The position numbers and the translations under genes were made by a program. Source: Gnetum montanum (taxonomy: Eukaryota; Streptophyta; Gnetopsida; Gnetales; Gnetaceae). Taken from it: a stretch of 64,000 bases of DNA. Below are positions 35,536-46,440 of this stretch, one piece after another. The notes under the pieces are model-generated. The model ran no database searches. It saw only the letters and a program-made list of their open reading frames with translations, and was not told where the DNA came from. Location of the stretch: assembly GCA_015680685.1 (NCBI GenBank), contig MNCI01008651.1, positions 444,507 through 508,506 on the forward strand, given 5' to 3'. Each line of letters starts with the position of its first letter. Position 1 is the stretch's first letter.

Positions 35536-37150
35536 GAGAGACATCATAAGTCTTTGAAGGGTAAGTGGTCCCAGGATGCCCCACATGTCTTAAGCAAAAA
35601 TGAGGGTGGTGAACCTACCTTAAGCAACCATCCACACAACGATGTTTCACCCCTTGACTTTGGCCAGGGGGTTGTGTATTAGAACCTTCATTTCACTATT
35701 CATAACCTAGGTTCTGATACCCATGGGCATAAAGGGTCTGAAAAAGGGACACAGACACATGATAAAGATAGACATTTTGATTGCAATCACAATCGGGGCT
35801 GAGACCACAGAAGAGAAGGTAGCAGACACCATCATGGTGATGGTTCTCCTTCTTCTTCTTCTTCATCATCTCCTTCACCCTCTCCTTCAATATCTGTATG
35901 TGGTTGTAAAGAAAAAGACCATGGGGATAAAGGTAGACAAAGTGAAAGTCATAGGTGAAACAGCTAGGAAAGGGGATGAGGGCACTCTAGAGTCACGAAA
36001 TATAAGAAGGGAGAGTAGAAAACAACGTAGGCATCATAGAATCCATAGAAAAGACGATCATGATGAACCCCTACTCACTACTCGAAGTATGTTAGACATA
36101 ATTGATCCTATTAGAATTCCAACAAGGCACTAGAAAGATAGTAGGATCAAGAGATTAGATATGAATAATATCTTACAATTTGAACGGGGATACAACCTTG
36201 ATCCTCAAAATCATCTACTAGCATTCCATGATTCGTGTGCCTTATAGAACATAGAGAACAAATGGCAAAAACTAAAGTTATTCCCATAGACATTAGTTAA
36301 AGAAGCGGAAAGCTGGTATCGGTCTTTAGAATCGGAATCCATTTGTAGGTGGAGTACTATGTTAGAACTATTTAATGATAAGTACCAAACATACTCCCGA
36401 GTGTCTAACTTACGAAGAAAATCCAAAGCTGGAAACAAGGAGGACATGAACCCTTGGATGCTGCCATGGGCCAATACTATGCACTGTTACATCGTTGTCC
36501 TAGCCATGGTTATTCACAAAGGGATCAATTGTGCCATCTCGTGGATGGGCTTAGGCATGAAACGAGAAGAATCCTTGGGACTTATGCCCAAGGAAGACTA
36601 TCCAAGCTTAGGTTCCATCAAATTCAAAGACTATTGGAGCAAGTTTCTAAGGAAGAAGGTGAGCTACGGAAGAGAGAAAGTGTGGAAGAGTATAACCAAG
36701 ATCCTTCCCTTTGTAAGAGGAGAGTAAGATTTTGTGAGGATTAAGAAGAGTCACCACTCGAAGAGATGGTGAATAGGAAAACTTTGTCTATCCAAAAGAT
36801 AACATCAGAAGTTTCAACAAAGGTAGACCAAATGTGGGATTCCCTAGATAATAGATTTCAAACTATTCTTAAAATAGTAGAGGAGTCTAGAGAGCAAGAT
36901 AGTGATCGCAAAAAAGAAGAAAAAAGAAAGAAGCTGAACATGCACGTAGAAAGGGTAAGGGCAAAGTTGCCATCAGTGAAGAGGTTGTGGAGTCAGAAAC
37001 AAATAATGATAGTGGATGCGAGATATGTCAATATAATCATCCTAAGGGATTTTGCCCTGTAATCTCACATCTACAAGAGTCTAGGGTGTATGCACTCAAC
37101 CCACGATTAAACAAATGATAAGAACCTCGAAGGTTACCTTACCCCCAAGG
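35536..37150 (+). pseudogene. E4 gag, main part
   Basis: A Ser-rich stretch (35840-35900) is followed by DEPLLTTRSMLDII, RIKRLDMNNI, ESWYRSLESES, LFNDKYQTYSRV, then after a frameshift YYALLHRCPSHGYS and LVDGLRHETRRILG. A zinc-knuckle-like CEICQYNHPKGFC (37017-37055) has the spacing C-x2-C-x3-H-x4-C, one residue shorter than the classical C-x2-C-x4-H-x4-C. The domain order fits a nucleocapsid-bearing gag. Confidence 0.85.
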
Positions 37151-37699
37151 TAACCCAAAATAGTTCCACCAACCCTTAACGTATTATCCAAGTGGAACTC
37201 CACCACAATTAATTGGTAATATCAACAGTGGTAGCACCCAAAATCATAGGGAATGCCACCACTAAGGTAATAATATCCTTATTGGCAACTTGACCCGTAT
37301 GGATATTACATGCAACAGCCAATCTCCCCACATGACTCTACTGGTCACGTCACTCCTCAACCTCACCACTAAGCCCACGAGTATTATGGGACTCCCTCTT
37401 GTAGAAGTGATATTCCAAAAGCATATCATCCTTCTCATCCAGCAGCATCTCTTTCACCAATAGCTCCACTACCACTTGCTTCCATGATGCAAGGTGAAAT
37501 CCCTACCCAACCGTAGCAACGTAATGCCACAAGGGCTGTTAACTCTTAACCTACTATTGGTTCCAACAATCACATGAAGAAAATACCTTTCTTTAAAACC
37601 AATAGACCAACCAAGCTCTTGCAATCATAAGAAGATGATTCCTTAGATGCCTTAGTATTAATCAAAACTTCGGAGCCTCCTTTAACTCAACCACCACAC

Positions 37700-38320
37700 T
37701 CAACGCATACGGTCATGCTAACACATGCCATCACTGATTGGATCAAAGCTGGCCACCTTCCCAGGAAATTCTATGATTTTGGAAGTCCTCCGATATACTT
37801 ACAAATCACTGAAAATGCACCATGTAAGGCTCTTTTGGATTTAGGTTCTAGTATAAACTTGATTTCTCAAGAAATGTACAAGGCTTGAAACCTGCCTCCA
37901 TTGAGAAAGAGCAACATTCATCTAGAGTTGGCCAACCATTCCATCACTGTTCTGTTGGGACTAGTGGAGGACATTATTACCACTGTTTCTGGGTGGTTGT
38001 ACCTAGCTAATTCCCTAGTGATTCAAGTGAACAACAGTAAGGGGGACTTCCCAATCATAATGGGAAGAGCATGGCTAAGCACCATCGACGCATGCCTAGG
38101 AATTTGCAATCTTTCCCTAGAAATATCAAAGGAAAATACATTTAGAAAGATTGACAAGAAGAAATTTTTGTGCATCACATATGGTGACACAGAGTGTAAT
38201 TGCATGCAAAGGTCATGGTTTATGCAAAGTTTAGCATTTCCTACATGCAATCAGTGTGCACAAGTGATTAACATACAAAGATGTCTATATGTAGCAGCCA
38301 CACGACAGGAAGACACCTAG
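37700..38320 (+). pseudogene. E4 protease
   Basis: HAITDWIKAGHLPRKF leads to the active site ALLDLGSSINLISQEMY (catalytic Asp codon 37838-37840). GDFPIIMGRAWLSTIDA follows. One TGA occurs at 37887. This is the aspartic protease type of Athila/Tat-like elements (D-L-G-A/S). Confidence 0.88.
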
Positions 38321-38359
38321 TGGCTAACAATTGATCAAGAAAATAGTTCACTCATATGC

Positions 38360-39560
38360 ATGGAACCAATTGAGGGTTTGACTTGTGCTTACATCGATAG
38401 CATAGATGCATTAGAGCAAGTCCACTGCCAACTTCCAAGTCTTAACCTTGAAAATATCAATTGGGGGAAGTTGGAAATCCTTGATAAATTGAAGCAGGAG
38501 CCCCTCAAGCTGAAACCATTGCCCACCAGTATGGAATACATGTTTCTTAGAAACAAAAAATCAGTAATTATCAACACTAAGCTTGCTCTGCAACAAAAAG
38601 AAAAACTACTGAAGGTAATCAATAGATGGTTAAAAGCCTTCGCTTGGTCATATCCCAAATTAACTAGAATAGATCCTAAGATATGCTAACATAGGATTTA
38701 AAGTGACCCCTCCATGAAGCCTCAAAGACAACCGTAGAGGCATTTGAATCCAAAGCTAAAGTAAGTAGTCAATGAAGAAATCGAACAGCTTCTCAAGGCT
38801 GGGTTCATATACCCCATTGTTGATAGCGAATGGGTTAACCCCTTAGTTATTGTACCTAAAAAGGGAGGCAAATGGAGGGTGTGCATAGATTTTAGGATAC
38901 TAAATATGGTAACATTCAAAGATCATTTTCCATTACCATTTGTCAACCAAGTCTTAGACACCATCGCAAGGCATTGCTATTATATTTTTCTGGATGGATA
39001 TAGTAGATATAACCAAATACAAATAGCCCCAGAAGACTAAGCCAAGACTATGTTCACCAATCCTTGGGGAACATTTGCATATAAATAGATACTACTTGGC
39101 TTGTACAATGCCCCTGCAACATTTCAATGACTAATTCTAAGCATATTCCAATAGTAGATAGGGAATGGCATGGAGGTCTTTATGGACGACTTCTCCACTA
39201 ATGGAGCAAACGTTGATGAAGCCTTGGACCGGTTAGAGCAAGTGTTAAAAAGATGTGTAGAAACCAATTTGAGACTCAATTGGTAGAAAAGCCATTTGAT
39301 GGTCCAAGAAGGCATAGTACTAAGGCACAAAATCTCACACACAGGGATAGAGGAAAACCTTGAGAAAATCAAAATTATCCAAGGAATTACCCATCAACTA
39401 GAAACTATCAAAGATATTTGGTCATTCCTTGGACATACTAGCTAGTATAGGAGATTTATTGAGAAATTTTCAAAGGTTTCCAAATCATTGGTGGAATTAA
39501 TGAAAAAGGACGTACCTTTTGAGTGGACCAAGGAATGCAAATTAGCTTTCCAAACTCTAA
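38360..39560 (+). pseudogene. E4 reverse transcriptase with linker
   Basis: The linker (38360-38689) contains LKPLPTSMEYMFL and FAWSYPKL, typical of the pre-RT segment. RT motifs are FIYPIVDSEWVNPLVIVPKK, WRVCIDFRILN, FLDGYSRYNQI, NAPATFQ and the catalytic FMDD (39179-39190, intact). HKISHTGIE and SFLGHTS follow. Stops occur at several places, for example between the linker and RT. Confidence 0.9.
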
Positions 39561-39599
39561 AATAGAAGCTAGAAGAAACAACCATTCTACAAGCTCTTG

Positions 39600-40080
39600 A
39601 CTAATCCAAACCATTCCATATCATGATTGACGCATCCAACTATGCTTTAGGAGCCATACTTACACAATTAGATGACCAGAAGTGTCCTTATTACATCCAC
39701 TGTGCAAGTAGAAGTATTGCTAGTGCACAACTTAACTACACTATCATAGAGAAAGAATTAATGGTTGTAGTGTTTGCACTAGAAAAGTTTAGACACTATG
39801 TATTAGGATATAAAATATATGTACATATAGATCATAGTGCAATCCAATTCCTCATGAATAAGCCAATGGTAAGCCCTCGTATTATACAATGGCTTGTAAT
39901 CTTACAAGAGTTCAATCTAATGATGATCAATCGCAAGGGCATCGAGAATGTAGTTGCTAATCATTTATCTCAGTTGCAATGGGACAACAAAGAGGATGAG
40001 TATCCAATTTTTAATCATTTCTCTGATGAATTTGTCTTTGCTGGTGTAGTGAATAATCAATCACTCATAGAGACAAACTA
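39600..40080 (+). pseudogene. E4 RNase H
   Basis: MIDASNYALGAIL, YTIIEKELMVVVFALEKF and YVHIDHSAI hold the Asp, Glu and Asp catalytic residues; VVANHLSQLQ has the later Asp changed to Asn. One uninterrupted frame of 152 residues remains from 39623. Confidence 0.9.
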
Positions 40081-40179
40081 GTACAGTAGCATTCTTACCT
40101 ATCTCCTCATCCAACAAACACCACAAGAGTTAAACCTTCAGAAGAAATAATAGTTTCTTCACTAGGCCAAATACTTTAT

Positions 40180-41270
40180 GGAGATCAATGGTCAACTTTA
40201 CAAAGTGTGTCCCAATGGCTTGGTTCGATGGTGTTTTCCCAATATAGATCAACTGTGAGTTCTCTAAAATGCTCATGAGGGTCCTTGTGAGGGTCATTAC
40301 GCTGAGAGATGAATGACCATCAAGATCCTACTTGCAGGATATTATTGGCCTTCATTATTGTGGGACGCCCATTGTTTCATCCAATCTTGTGAGCACTATC
40401 AATGTGATGGGGGAATGATTGCTAGAATGAAGGATTTGCAACAATGGATTCAACTGTTAGAACCCTTCGACATTTGGGGAATTGATTTTATGGGACTAAT
40501 TACACCAATGTCCAATGGAAGAGCTTATATTATTGTTGTCGTTGATTACCTAACAAAATGGGCTGAAGCAACTGCTGTTAAGGATTGTACATCATCTATA
40601 GCTACACGATTTGTTCAACAACAAATCATAAATAAGTTTGGTGTGCTGCATGCACTTATTTTAAATAATGGTACATACTTCATAGGTGCAACTTTTTAGA
40701 AATTAATGTAACACTTAGGGGTTGAGCATAAACTGACTATACCATACCACCCTGAAGCGAAAGGTTAAGCAGAAGTCACCAACAAGGAAATTACAAAGAT
40801 ATTGACAAGAACCATTAGTAAGTTTAGGCGAGACTAGAGCACTAAACTAAACGATGCTCTTTGGGCATACTGCTCCACATGGAAACTCCCTACAGGCTAC
40901 TCTCCCTATGAGTTAGTGTACGGTAAATTACTAATGCTTCCCATTCAAACTGAGCTCTGTACACTATCCATGGCATGTGACCTCAACCTTTACCTTATTC
41001 TAGCATAGAAATGATGGTTAGTAACCCTTAACTTGCTAGATGAAAATCAACTAGCTACCCTGTCATCTAACGAGTTGCACAAGGCATTCAATAAACAACG
41101 TCATGACCTAAGGATTAGGAAAGTTAAATATCAACTGGGAGATAAGGTTCTCTACTGGAATCTCACACATGTGTCACAACATACTAAATTTCAAACACTG
41201 TGGGAAGGACCTTATATTATTTATGCAACTTTTCCTTTAGGGGCCATGACAATATAGAAACCTAAGAGCC
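40180..41270 (+). pseudogene. E4 integrase
   Basis: Zinc-binding region AHEGPCEGHYAE...GYYWPSLLWDA...SCEHYQC. The core has IWGIDFMG (first Asp kept), LILNNGTYFIG (second Asp now Asn) and AEVTNKEI (Glu kept). The C-terminal part (41033-41257) reads HDLRIRKVKYQLGDKVLYW and LWEGPYIIYAT. No chromodomain was found after it. Stops at 40697 and nearby break the core. Confidence 0.9.
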
Positions 41271-43332
41271 CAGACAAGAAACTATTGGTCAATGCGCAAC
41301 AAACCAAACCTTTTCATGAGCTTAGGACAGCTAGTACACATGCTACCTCTATTGATGGATAACCCTGCTCACTATTTTGGATCTCCTCCTTTCAACTTAG
41401 TCGTGGGGGAGATGGCCATCTATGTTAACTGTTCTAGGCCCTTAGTTCTTTTTGAATTTTTGTTTTACACATTCTTTCAAATTTTCTTATTTTTGTTTTA
41501 CACCATCATTCATGTTTTTACTGTTTCTTTGTTTGCTTGATTTATTTTTATTCATCATCTAATAAGTACTCATGATGGTGGATTGAATTATATCATATTG
41601 ATTGCTAATGTTTGATTTTTACCTTTGAATTATGATGCTAATATTAAGGTATGGTTCTTTTGGTAAAACAGACAATGAGACCACGTCGTCCACTCATCCA
41701 TACAACTCTATGGTCTCCTTTGGCTTGGAACTATCCAATTCCCTTTTTCTAAGTAAACTTGTTAATGAATTGGTAGTTGGGTACTTTTCAAACCAAGGAA
41801 AGACTCAAAGGATGAAAAGGGTGTGGCTTCAAGGGGATTCAATGCATTTGTGATGGCCATTCTCTTGGGTTCTTGGATGCTTTTTCTTGGGTTTTCCACC
41901 ATTCTGACATTGTTAAAAAATCAAGAAGTTGAGTGAATAAAAATAAGTCTTTGCATGGTGTGGTTCTCACACACACAAAAAACAACAACAACAACAAAAG
42001 AAAAAAAAGAAGAGAGAGAATTCAAAGCACACCCCTTAGACATAATAAAGCAATATGGGCTACAATCACTGGTTATGGAAATGAAAAGATATGTTACCCA
42101 TGCCTAATGGTTCCCTCTAACTAAGGCCCTTTCTCACTTCCTACTTCTCCATCTTGCTCTCTTTGGAATGGTGGTAACTTTTTGTGGAAGCATTCTTGTT
42201 ACTTCAGGTGGATGGATTGGTCAAGTGTATTCATGTAAGGTCACTGGATGTGGTTTTTTTGAGTCTAGATTTGGGATGAGTTCTACTCAGTCACATTATC
42301 CATAAAGTACACAAGGGGCTTTACACAACCTTATTCTTGGGATTCCATTCCATTCTCTCCTCTCCATCTTTCTTTCCATTTTCCACCTCATTGCCGATTT
42401 TATCATTAGTCCGTTCTAGGTTGATGCATTATTTTTCTTTGGTGAATTCTTGTGGGTAAGTTTTTAACTCTTGCTTCCAAATGACATTCCTAGAGTCTAC
42501 AGACTCTTTGGTTTGTGGGTTTGTTAGTGCATAAAAGACATGAGCCTACTTTGGGGAGGACCCACTGGCATTTCCTTTTGGTGCAATTGTTAACTTCTTG
42601 CCCTTAAAAATTTCTTGCAATCAATCATTTCCTGTTTCATCCCCATCCATAACATCCATTTTATTGGTGTTGCTATCGATATTTTTCATCTTTCTTGTTC
42701 CTCATGTTTTTCCATCTTATAGCTACCGGAGGTTTGCTCTTAGTCGTGGGGGTCCTAGCACAAATTTTTTAATTTTTTTCATTTTACTAATTTCCTAACC
42801 CCTACACCTTGGGTACTTGCCAGTGATAAATCTCTGAACTAGTTTCTTCCATACCCACAACTCAGCCAATGCGCTTCATATTAAGACAAGGTATCAACTG
42901 CATTGTGGATTATCTATCCTTGCTCATTTGTGACTATGTTGTGTGTGTAGATGGTGATCATACAAACAATGGACTGAGCTTGGAGGAAGCGCTTAGGATG
43001 GACCAGAACTAGAACATTTACAAAAGGAGCAAGTTTGGTGACATGGCTATGGATAAACAACGGAAGGTGCAATCTCAGCATTGGAGACAACACACTCCAT
43101 CTTCTTTCTCTCTCTCTCTCTCTTTATTTAAGCTACCAAATAAAGGCTTGGATGTCATTTATGTATGAGTGTTTACCACAATGGTCATGAACACTAATTT
43201 TGTAATATGGTTATTGATTCGTTCACTGGGCACGTTGAGTCTATCATCCCATTCCATCGTTAGTTGTCAATTAGTCAATAATCCCATACTTTCCAAATAT
43301 TTTGTAAGGAACTTGAAGACAAGTTTTCATTT
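41271..43332 (+). other. E4 long non-coding 3' region
   Basis: It starts around AGTCGTGGGGGAGATGGCC and has no coding sequence. It contains the GAGACCACGTCGTCCACTC block (about 41679), the conserved block at 42545-42567, a CT repeat (43100-43124) and a GACATGGCTATGGATA block (about 43040). Confidence 0.75.
42545..42567 (+). promoter_or_regulatory. Conserved 3'-region block, E4 copy
   Basis: CTACTTTGGGGAGGACCCAC. Its presence in a pol-bearing element and in three gag-only elements makes a shared cis function plausible. Confidence 0.6.
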
Positions 43333-43345
43333 AGTCGTGGGGGTA
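43333..43345 (+). other. E4 polypurine tract
   Basis: AGTCGTGGGGGTA directly before the 3' LTR, preceded by AACTTGAAGACAAG. Confidence 0.86.
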
Positions 43346-44341
43346 TGATGAAGTGGTTACTCTAATTATTAGAGTGGTTATTATTGGAGCAGTTACTCTA
43401 ATAATTAGAGTAGCTATTATTGGACTGATTACTCTAATTATTAGAGCAGTTATTATTGGAGTGGTTACTCTAATAATTAGAGTGATTATTATTGGAGTGG
43501 TTACTCTAATAATTATAGTGGTTATTATTGGAACATTTATTCTAATTATTAGAGTGGTCACTCTAATTATTAGAGTAGTTTCTCCCAAGTCTATAAATAT
43601 AGTGCCCAAGCACACAATTGAAAAAGAAGTTTTGTAGCAGTCAAGTAGAAAAACTCTTGTAGTTTCTTAGAGTATTTTCCAAGTGCTTGCAACAAGAGGT
43701 CAAAGTGCGGACAGATCTTTATTTGAGCATTGTGTACCTGAGCACACCTTGTGTATGACAATAAAGACGAGCTCTTTGATTCATCCTTGTAGCACTTGAG
43801 ATTTGTTTTCTTACACATTTATTTTATTTTATTTTCTTATGAATTTATTTTATTTTATTTTATGCACTTTACATTTATATTATTAGTGTAGCAATTCATT
43901 TTTTAAGCAAATCATTAAAATACACTTAGTATAATCACTTTGAGCATGTGTGTAACACTTGGTAACCCAATAACGATTAGTGTTTGGTAATCCTAGTAGT
44001 GTTGCATTGGTTCAGGATGTGTGCAGCAAGTGAGAACGGATATTGGTGTTAGAATTAGTTAAAGCCTAGTTAATTAGTAGTTAAGGTAAATTAGTCACTT
44101 AGTTATCTCTCTTTCCCTATTAGCACAAGACATAAAACATAAAAGCTATAAAAATCATATGCCTCAAGCTTACTTAACCATACAATCGTGACATACAAGT
44201 AAGCTTGGGAAGACAATGATCAACGAACCTGTCCTTGTTCCACAAGGGTGCATAAGCACTTAGTCCTTGGAATTCAACCAGATCGTGCGTGAAACACTCA
44301 TATTTGTATGGTTGAGCATAAGGGTACCTTGCCGCTCATCA
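43346..44341 (+). repeat. E4 3' LTR (996 bp)
   Basis: TGATGA...TCATCA, TATAAATA at 43592-43599. The 36-bp array (43352-43570) has about one unit fewer than the 5' LTR, which explains the 33-bp length difference. Confidence 0.94.
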
Positions 44342-44346
44342 AATAG

Positions 44347-44625
44347 CAAATTAGATTTTAAATTACTCTATTCTTCATTCTTGTTGTAGGTGATCAAATC
44401 TATAAAATATAAAATAAGAAAAATCATATACCTTAATTACACTTAAACCATACCCTTGAGTCTCACCAATGTAGTTGAAAAGACAACAAACGTTCTCAAT
44501 GCCCATTTCACTTTCTAGAAGAGCTAGTGTACTAAATAACTATAGGCCCATGGAATTTGACCAGATCATGTGTAATGCCTTAGTGATTAGTATGGTTGGG
44601 CGTAGGGGTACCTCGCCACTCATAT
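44347..44625 (+). repeat. E3 3' LTR, right part
   Basis: Continues the LTR interrupted at 34013, starting CAAATTAGATTTTAAATTACTC as in the 5' LTR (23337 onward). It ends GGGGTACCTCGCCACTCATAT, followed by the CATAT target duplication. Confidence 0.9.
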
Positions 44626-44630
44626 CATAT

Positions 44631-45329
44631 CTTAAATTACTTTAATATATTTATTAGGGATGTTTTTTTCTCTATAAGGTCCACCAAATAATATTTCTAG
44701 GTACTTTGTCATATGCTTTTTCTAAGTCAATGAAGATTATATGTAGATTTTCTCTATCATTATCATTATCATCCTAGCCTTGTCCCAACAAAGTAGAGTT
44801 TCTCTATGTTTTCTAAATTTCTTTACTAATTGTTTTATCAAGAAAATAACATTTATAGTATATCTCCATACCATAAATTCAAATTGATTTTATAATACTG
44901 ATGATTCAAGTTTGAGGTACTACTCTATGACACTCTCCCAAAGCTTCATAATATGGCTCATTAACATGATTCTTTATAGTTTGTACAACTTTGCACATCT
45001 CCTTTATTTTTGTAGATGAAAATAATAATGCCTTTTCTCTAATTATTGGGAATTTTTCCATTATTTAAAATTTTATTAAATAATTTTTTTGGCTAAGAAA
45101 GTCCTATATCTCCTAGTGCTTTCTAAGGATTTATTGGAATGTTATCTAATCTATTAGCTTTTCCATTTTTCGTTTTAGAAAATGCTTTTTTCACCTTAGA
45201 GAAGGGAAATTCATTAACCAAACTAAAATTTGGTTCTTCTTCTTAGATGTCTTCTTTTGGAAATTCTTAATTTAATAATTCTTAAACATTAATTTTTTAC
45301 CTATTCAAAATTTCATTGTCTTTTACCAA
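44631..45329 (-). pseudogene. RTE-type LINE, middle part (RT N-terminal half)
   Basis: Minus-strand motifs are KVKKAFSKTKNGKA (RTE consensus KMKNGKAVGPD) near 45190-45150 and LHIIFIDLEKAYDKVP near 44745-44700. The frame runs on to NKYIKVI at 44650 and is resumed at 22786 on the other side of E3. Stops are present. Confidence 0.9.
44758..44798 (-). mobile_element. 41-bp RTE tail inserted in the older RTE, with 9-bp target duplication
   Basis: TTTCTCTAT occurs on both sides (44749-44757, 44799-44807). The inserted minus strand reads GTTGGGACAAGGCTAGG followed by ATG/ATA simple repeats, matching the 3' tail at 21819-21860. Removing it with one duplication restores the RT frame across HRENLHIIFIDL. 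This is a LINE insertion truncated almost to nothing. Confidence 0.8.
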
Positions 45330-46203
45330 TGATGAATGGCAAGGTACCCCTATGCTCAACCATATGAATATGAGCATTTCACACACGATCTGGTCGAATT
45401 CCAAGGACTAAGTGCTTATGCGCCCTTGTGGAACAAGGATAGGTTAGTTGATTGTTGTCTTCCCAAACTTACTTGTATGTCAATTGTATGGTTAAGTAAG
45501 CTTGAGGCATATGATTTTTATATCTTTTATGTTTTTATGTCCTGCACTAGTAGGGAAGAGAGAGATAACTAGGTGACTAATTTAACTTAAATACTCATTA
45601 ACTAAGTTCTAACTAATCCTAACACCAAGATCCCTTTGTCACTTATTGTACACATCCTGAACCAATGCAACACTACTAAGATTACCAAACACTGATTATT
45701 ATGAGTTACCAAGTGTTACACGCATGCTCGAAGTGATCGTACTGAGTGTATTTTAACGATTTGCTTAATTGATCAAAATGAATTGTTATGCTAATAACAT
45801 AAATGTAAAGTGCATAAAGGAAAAGAAAATAAAATAAATGCATAAGAAAATAAAATAAAAGAAATGTGTAAGAAAACAAATCTCAAGTTCTGCAAAGATG
45901 AATCGAAGAGCTCATCTTTATTGCCATACACAAGGTGTGCTTAGGTACACAATGCTCGAATAAAGATCTATCCACACTTAGACCTCTTGTTGTGGGCACT
46001 TGAAAAATACTCTAACAAACTATAAAAGTTTCGCTACTTGACTACTAAAATACTTTTTTCCAATTGTGCACTTGGGCACTGTATTTATAGGCTTGGGAGC
46101 AACTAGTCTAATAATTAGAGTAACTGCTCTAATAATTAGAATAAACTACTAAAGTAACTACTCTAATAATTAGAATAAACCACTAGAGTAACTGCTCTCA
46201 TCA
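45330..46203 (-). mobile_element. Solo LTR of the E4 family (874 bp)
   Basis: ACCAA flanks both sides (45325-45329, 46204-46208). TGATGAATGGCAAGGTACC at the window-left end and CTCTCATCA at the right. The TATA box is at 46082-46089 (minus), with a reduced form of the CTAATAATTAGAGT array beside it (46105-46200). Removing it with one ACCAA rejoins the RTE reading frame (RILV/KDNEI), which confirms the insertion. Solo LTRs form by recombination between two LTRs. Confidence 0.94.
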
Positions 46204-46440
46204 ACCAAAATTCTTTCATTTTCCTCCTCAATGCATCTCACATGATTAATGTCCTTACATTTTTTTTTCTAATTCTTGCTAATTTATAAATATATTTTTT
46301 TCCTTCATTTGTTCATAATTTATAATAGAATCTATCCAAGGGTTTATGTTTGGCTTTAGCTAATGCTTCTTTTGCCTTTTTCTTTTGGTTATTTTGTACA
46401 TCAACTTATTTACTTAGTTTCTAATTAGCTTCCATTTCTT
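46204..46440 (-). pseudogene. RTE-type LINE, upstream part
   Basis: Minus-strand frame contains QKKKAKEALAKAKHKPLDRFYY, then HVRCIEEENERIL, which fit the region between endonuclease and RT of plant RTE elements. The endonuclease itself was not recognised further right. Confidence 0.65.

Larger units (their letters stand above)
34014..44341 (+). mobile_element. E4: gag-pol Ty3/gypsy element nested in the E3 3' LTR
   Basis: LTRs 34014-35042 (1029 bp) and 43346-44341 (996 bp); target duplication AATAG at 34009-34013 and 44342-44346. At 10.3 kb it has the fullest domain set in the window: gag with an N-terminal extra domain, protease, RT, RNase H, integrase, a 2-kb non-coding 3' region and a polypurine tract. 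Reading frames are fairly well kept, with scattered stops, so it is the best guide to the autonomous ancestor. Features fit the Athila/Tat side of gypsy; clade assignment needs a tree. Confidence 0.95.
22787..44625 (+). mobile_element. E3: gag-pol Ty3/gypsy element nested in the RTE and interrupted by E4
   Basis: The 5' LTR is 22787-23617; the 3' LTR is 33420-34013 plus 44347-44625 (AATAG at 34009-34013 is repeated at 44342-44346). CATAT flanks the whole (22782-22786, 44626-44630), although the last LTR bases read CATAT instead of CATCA. The internal order is gag, protease, RT, RNase H, integrase, 3' region, which is Ty3/gypsy order. No chromodomain was seen; protease and RT style (FMDDFS) and the tRNA-Asp primer site point to the Athila/Tat side. 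LTRs differ heavily, by my reading more than 10 percent. All frames are broken. It also carries an internal 2.77-kb duplication. Confidence 0.92.

Noticed and set aside
44616-44630. Missing TCATCA end of E3, first taken as a truncated LTR
   Set aside because: CATAT at 44626-44630 matches the left flank 22782-22786, so the LTR end is present but mutated at its last two bases.
45325-45329. ACCAA (TTGGT on minus) next to the solo LTR, read as the start of a primer-binding site
   Set aside because: The same five bases occur on the other side, and removing one copy restores the RTE frame, so it is a target duplication that happens to resemble the primer-site start.
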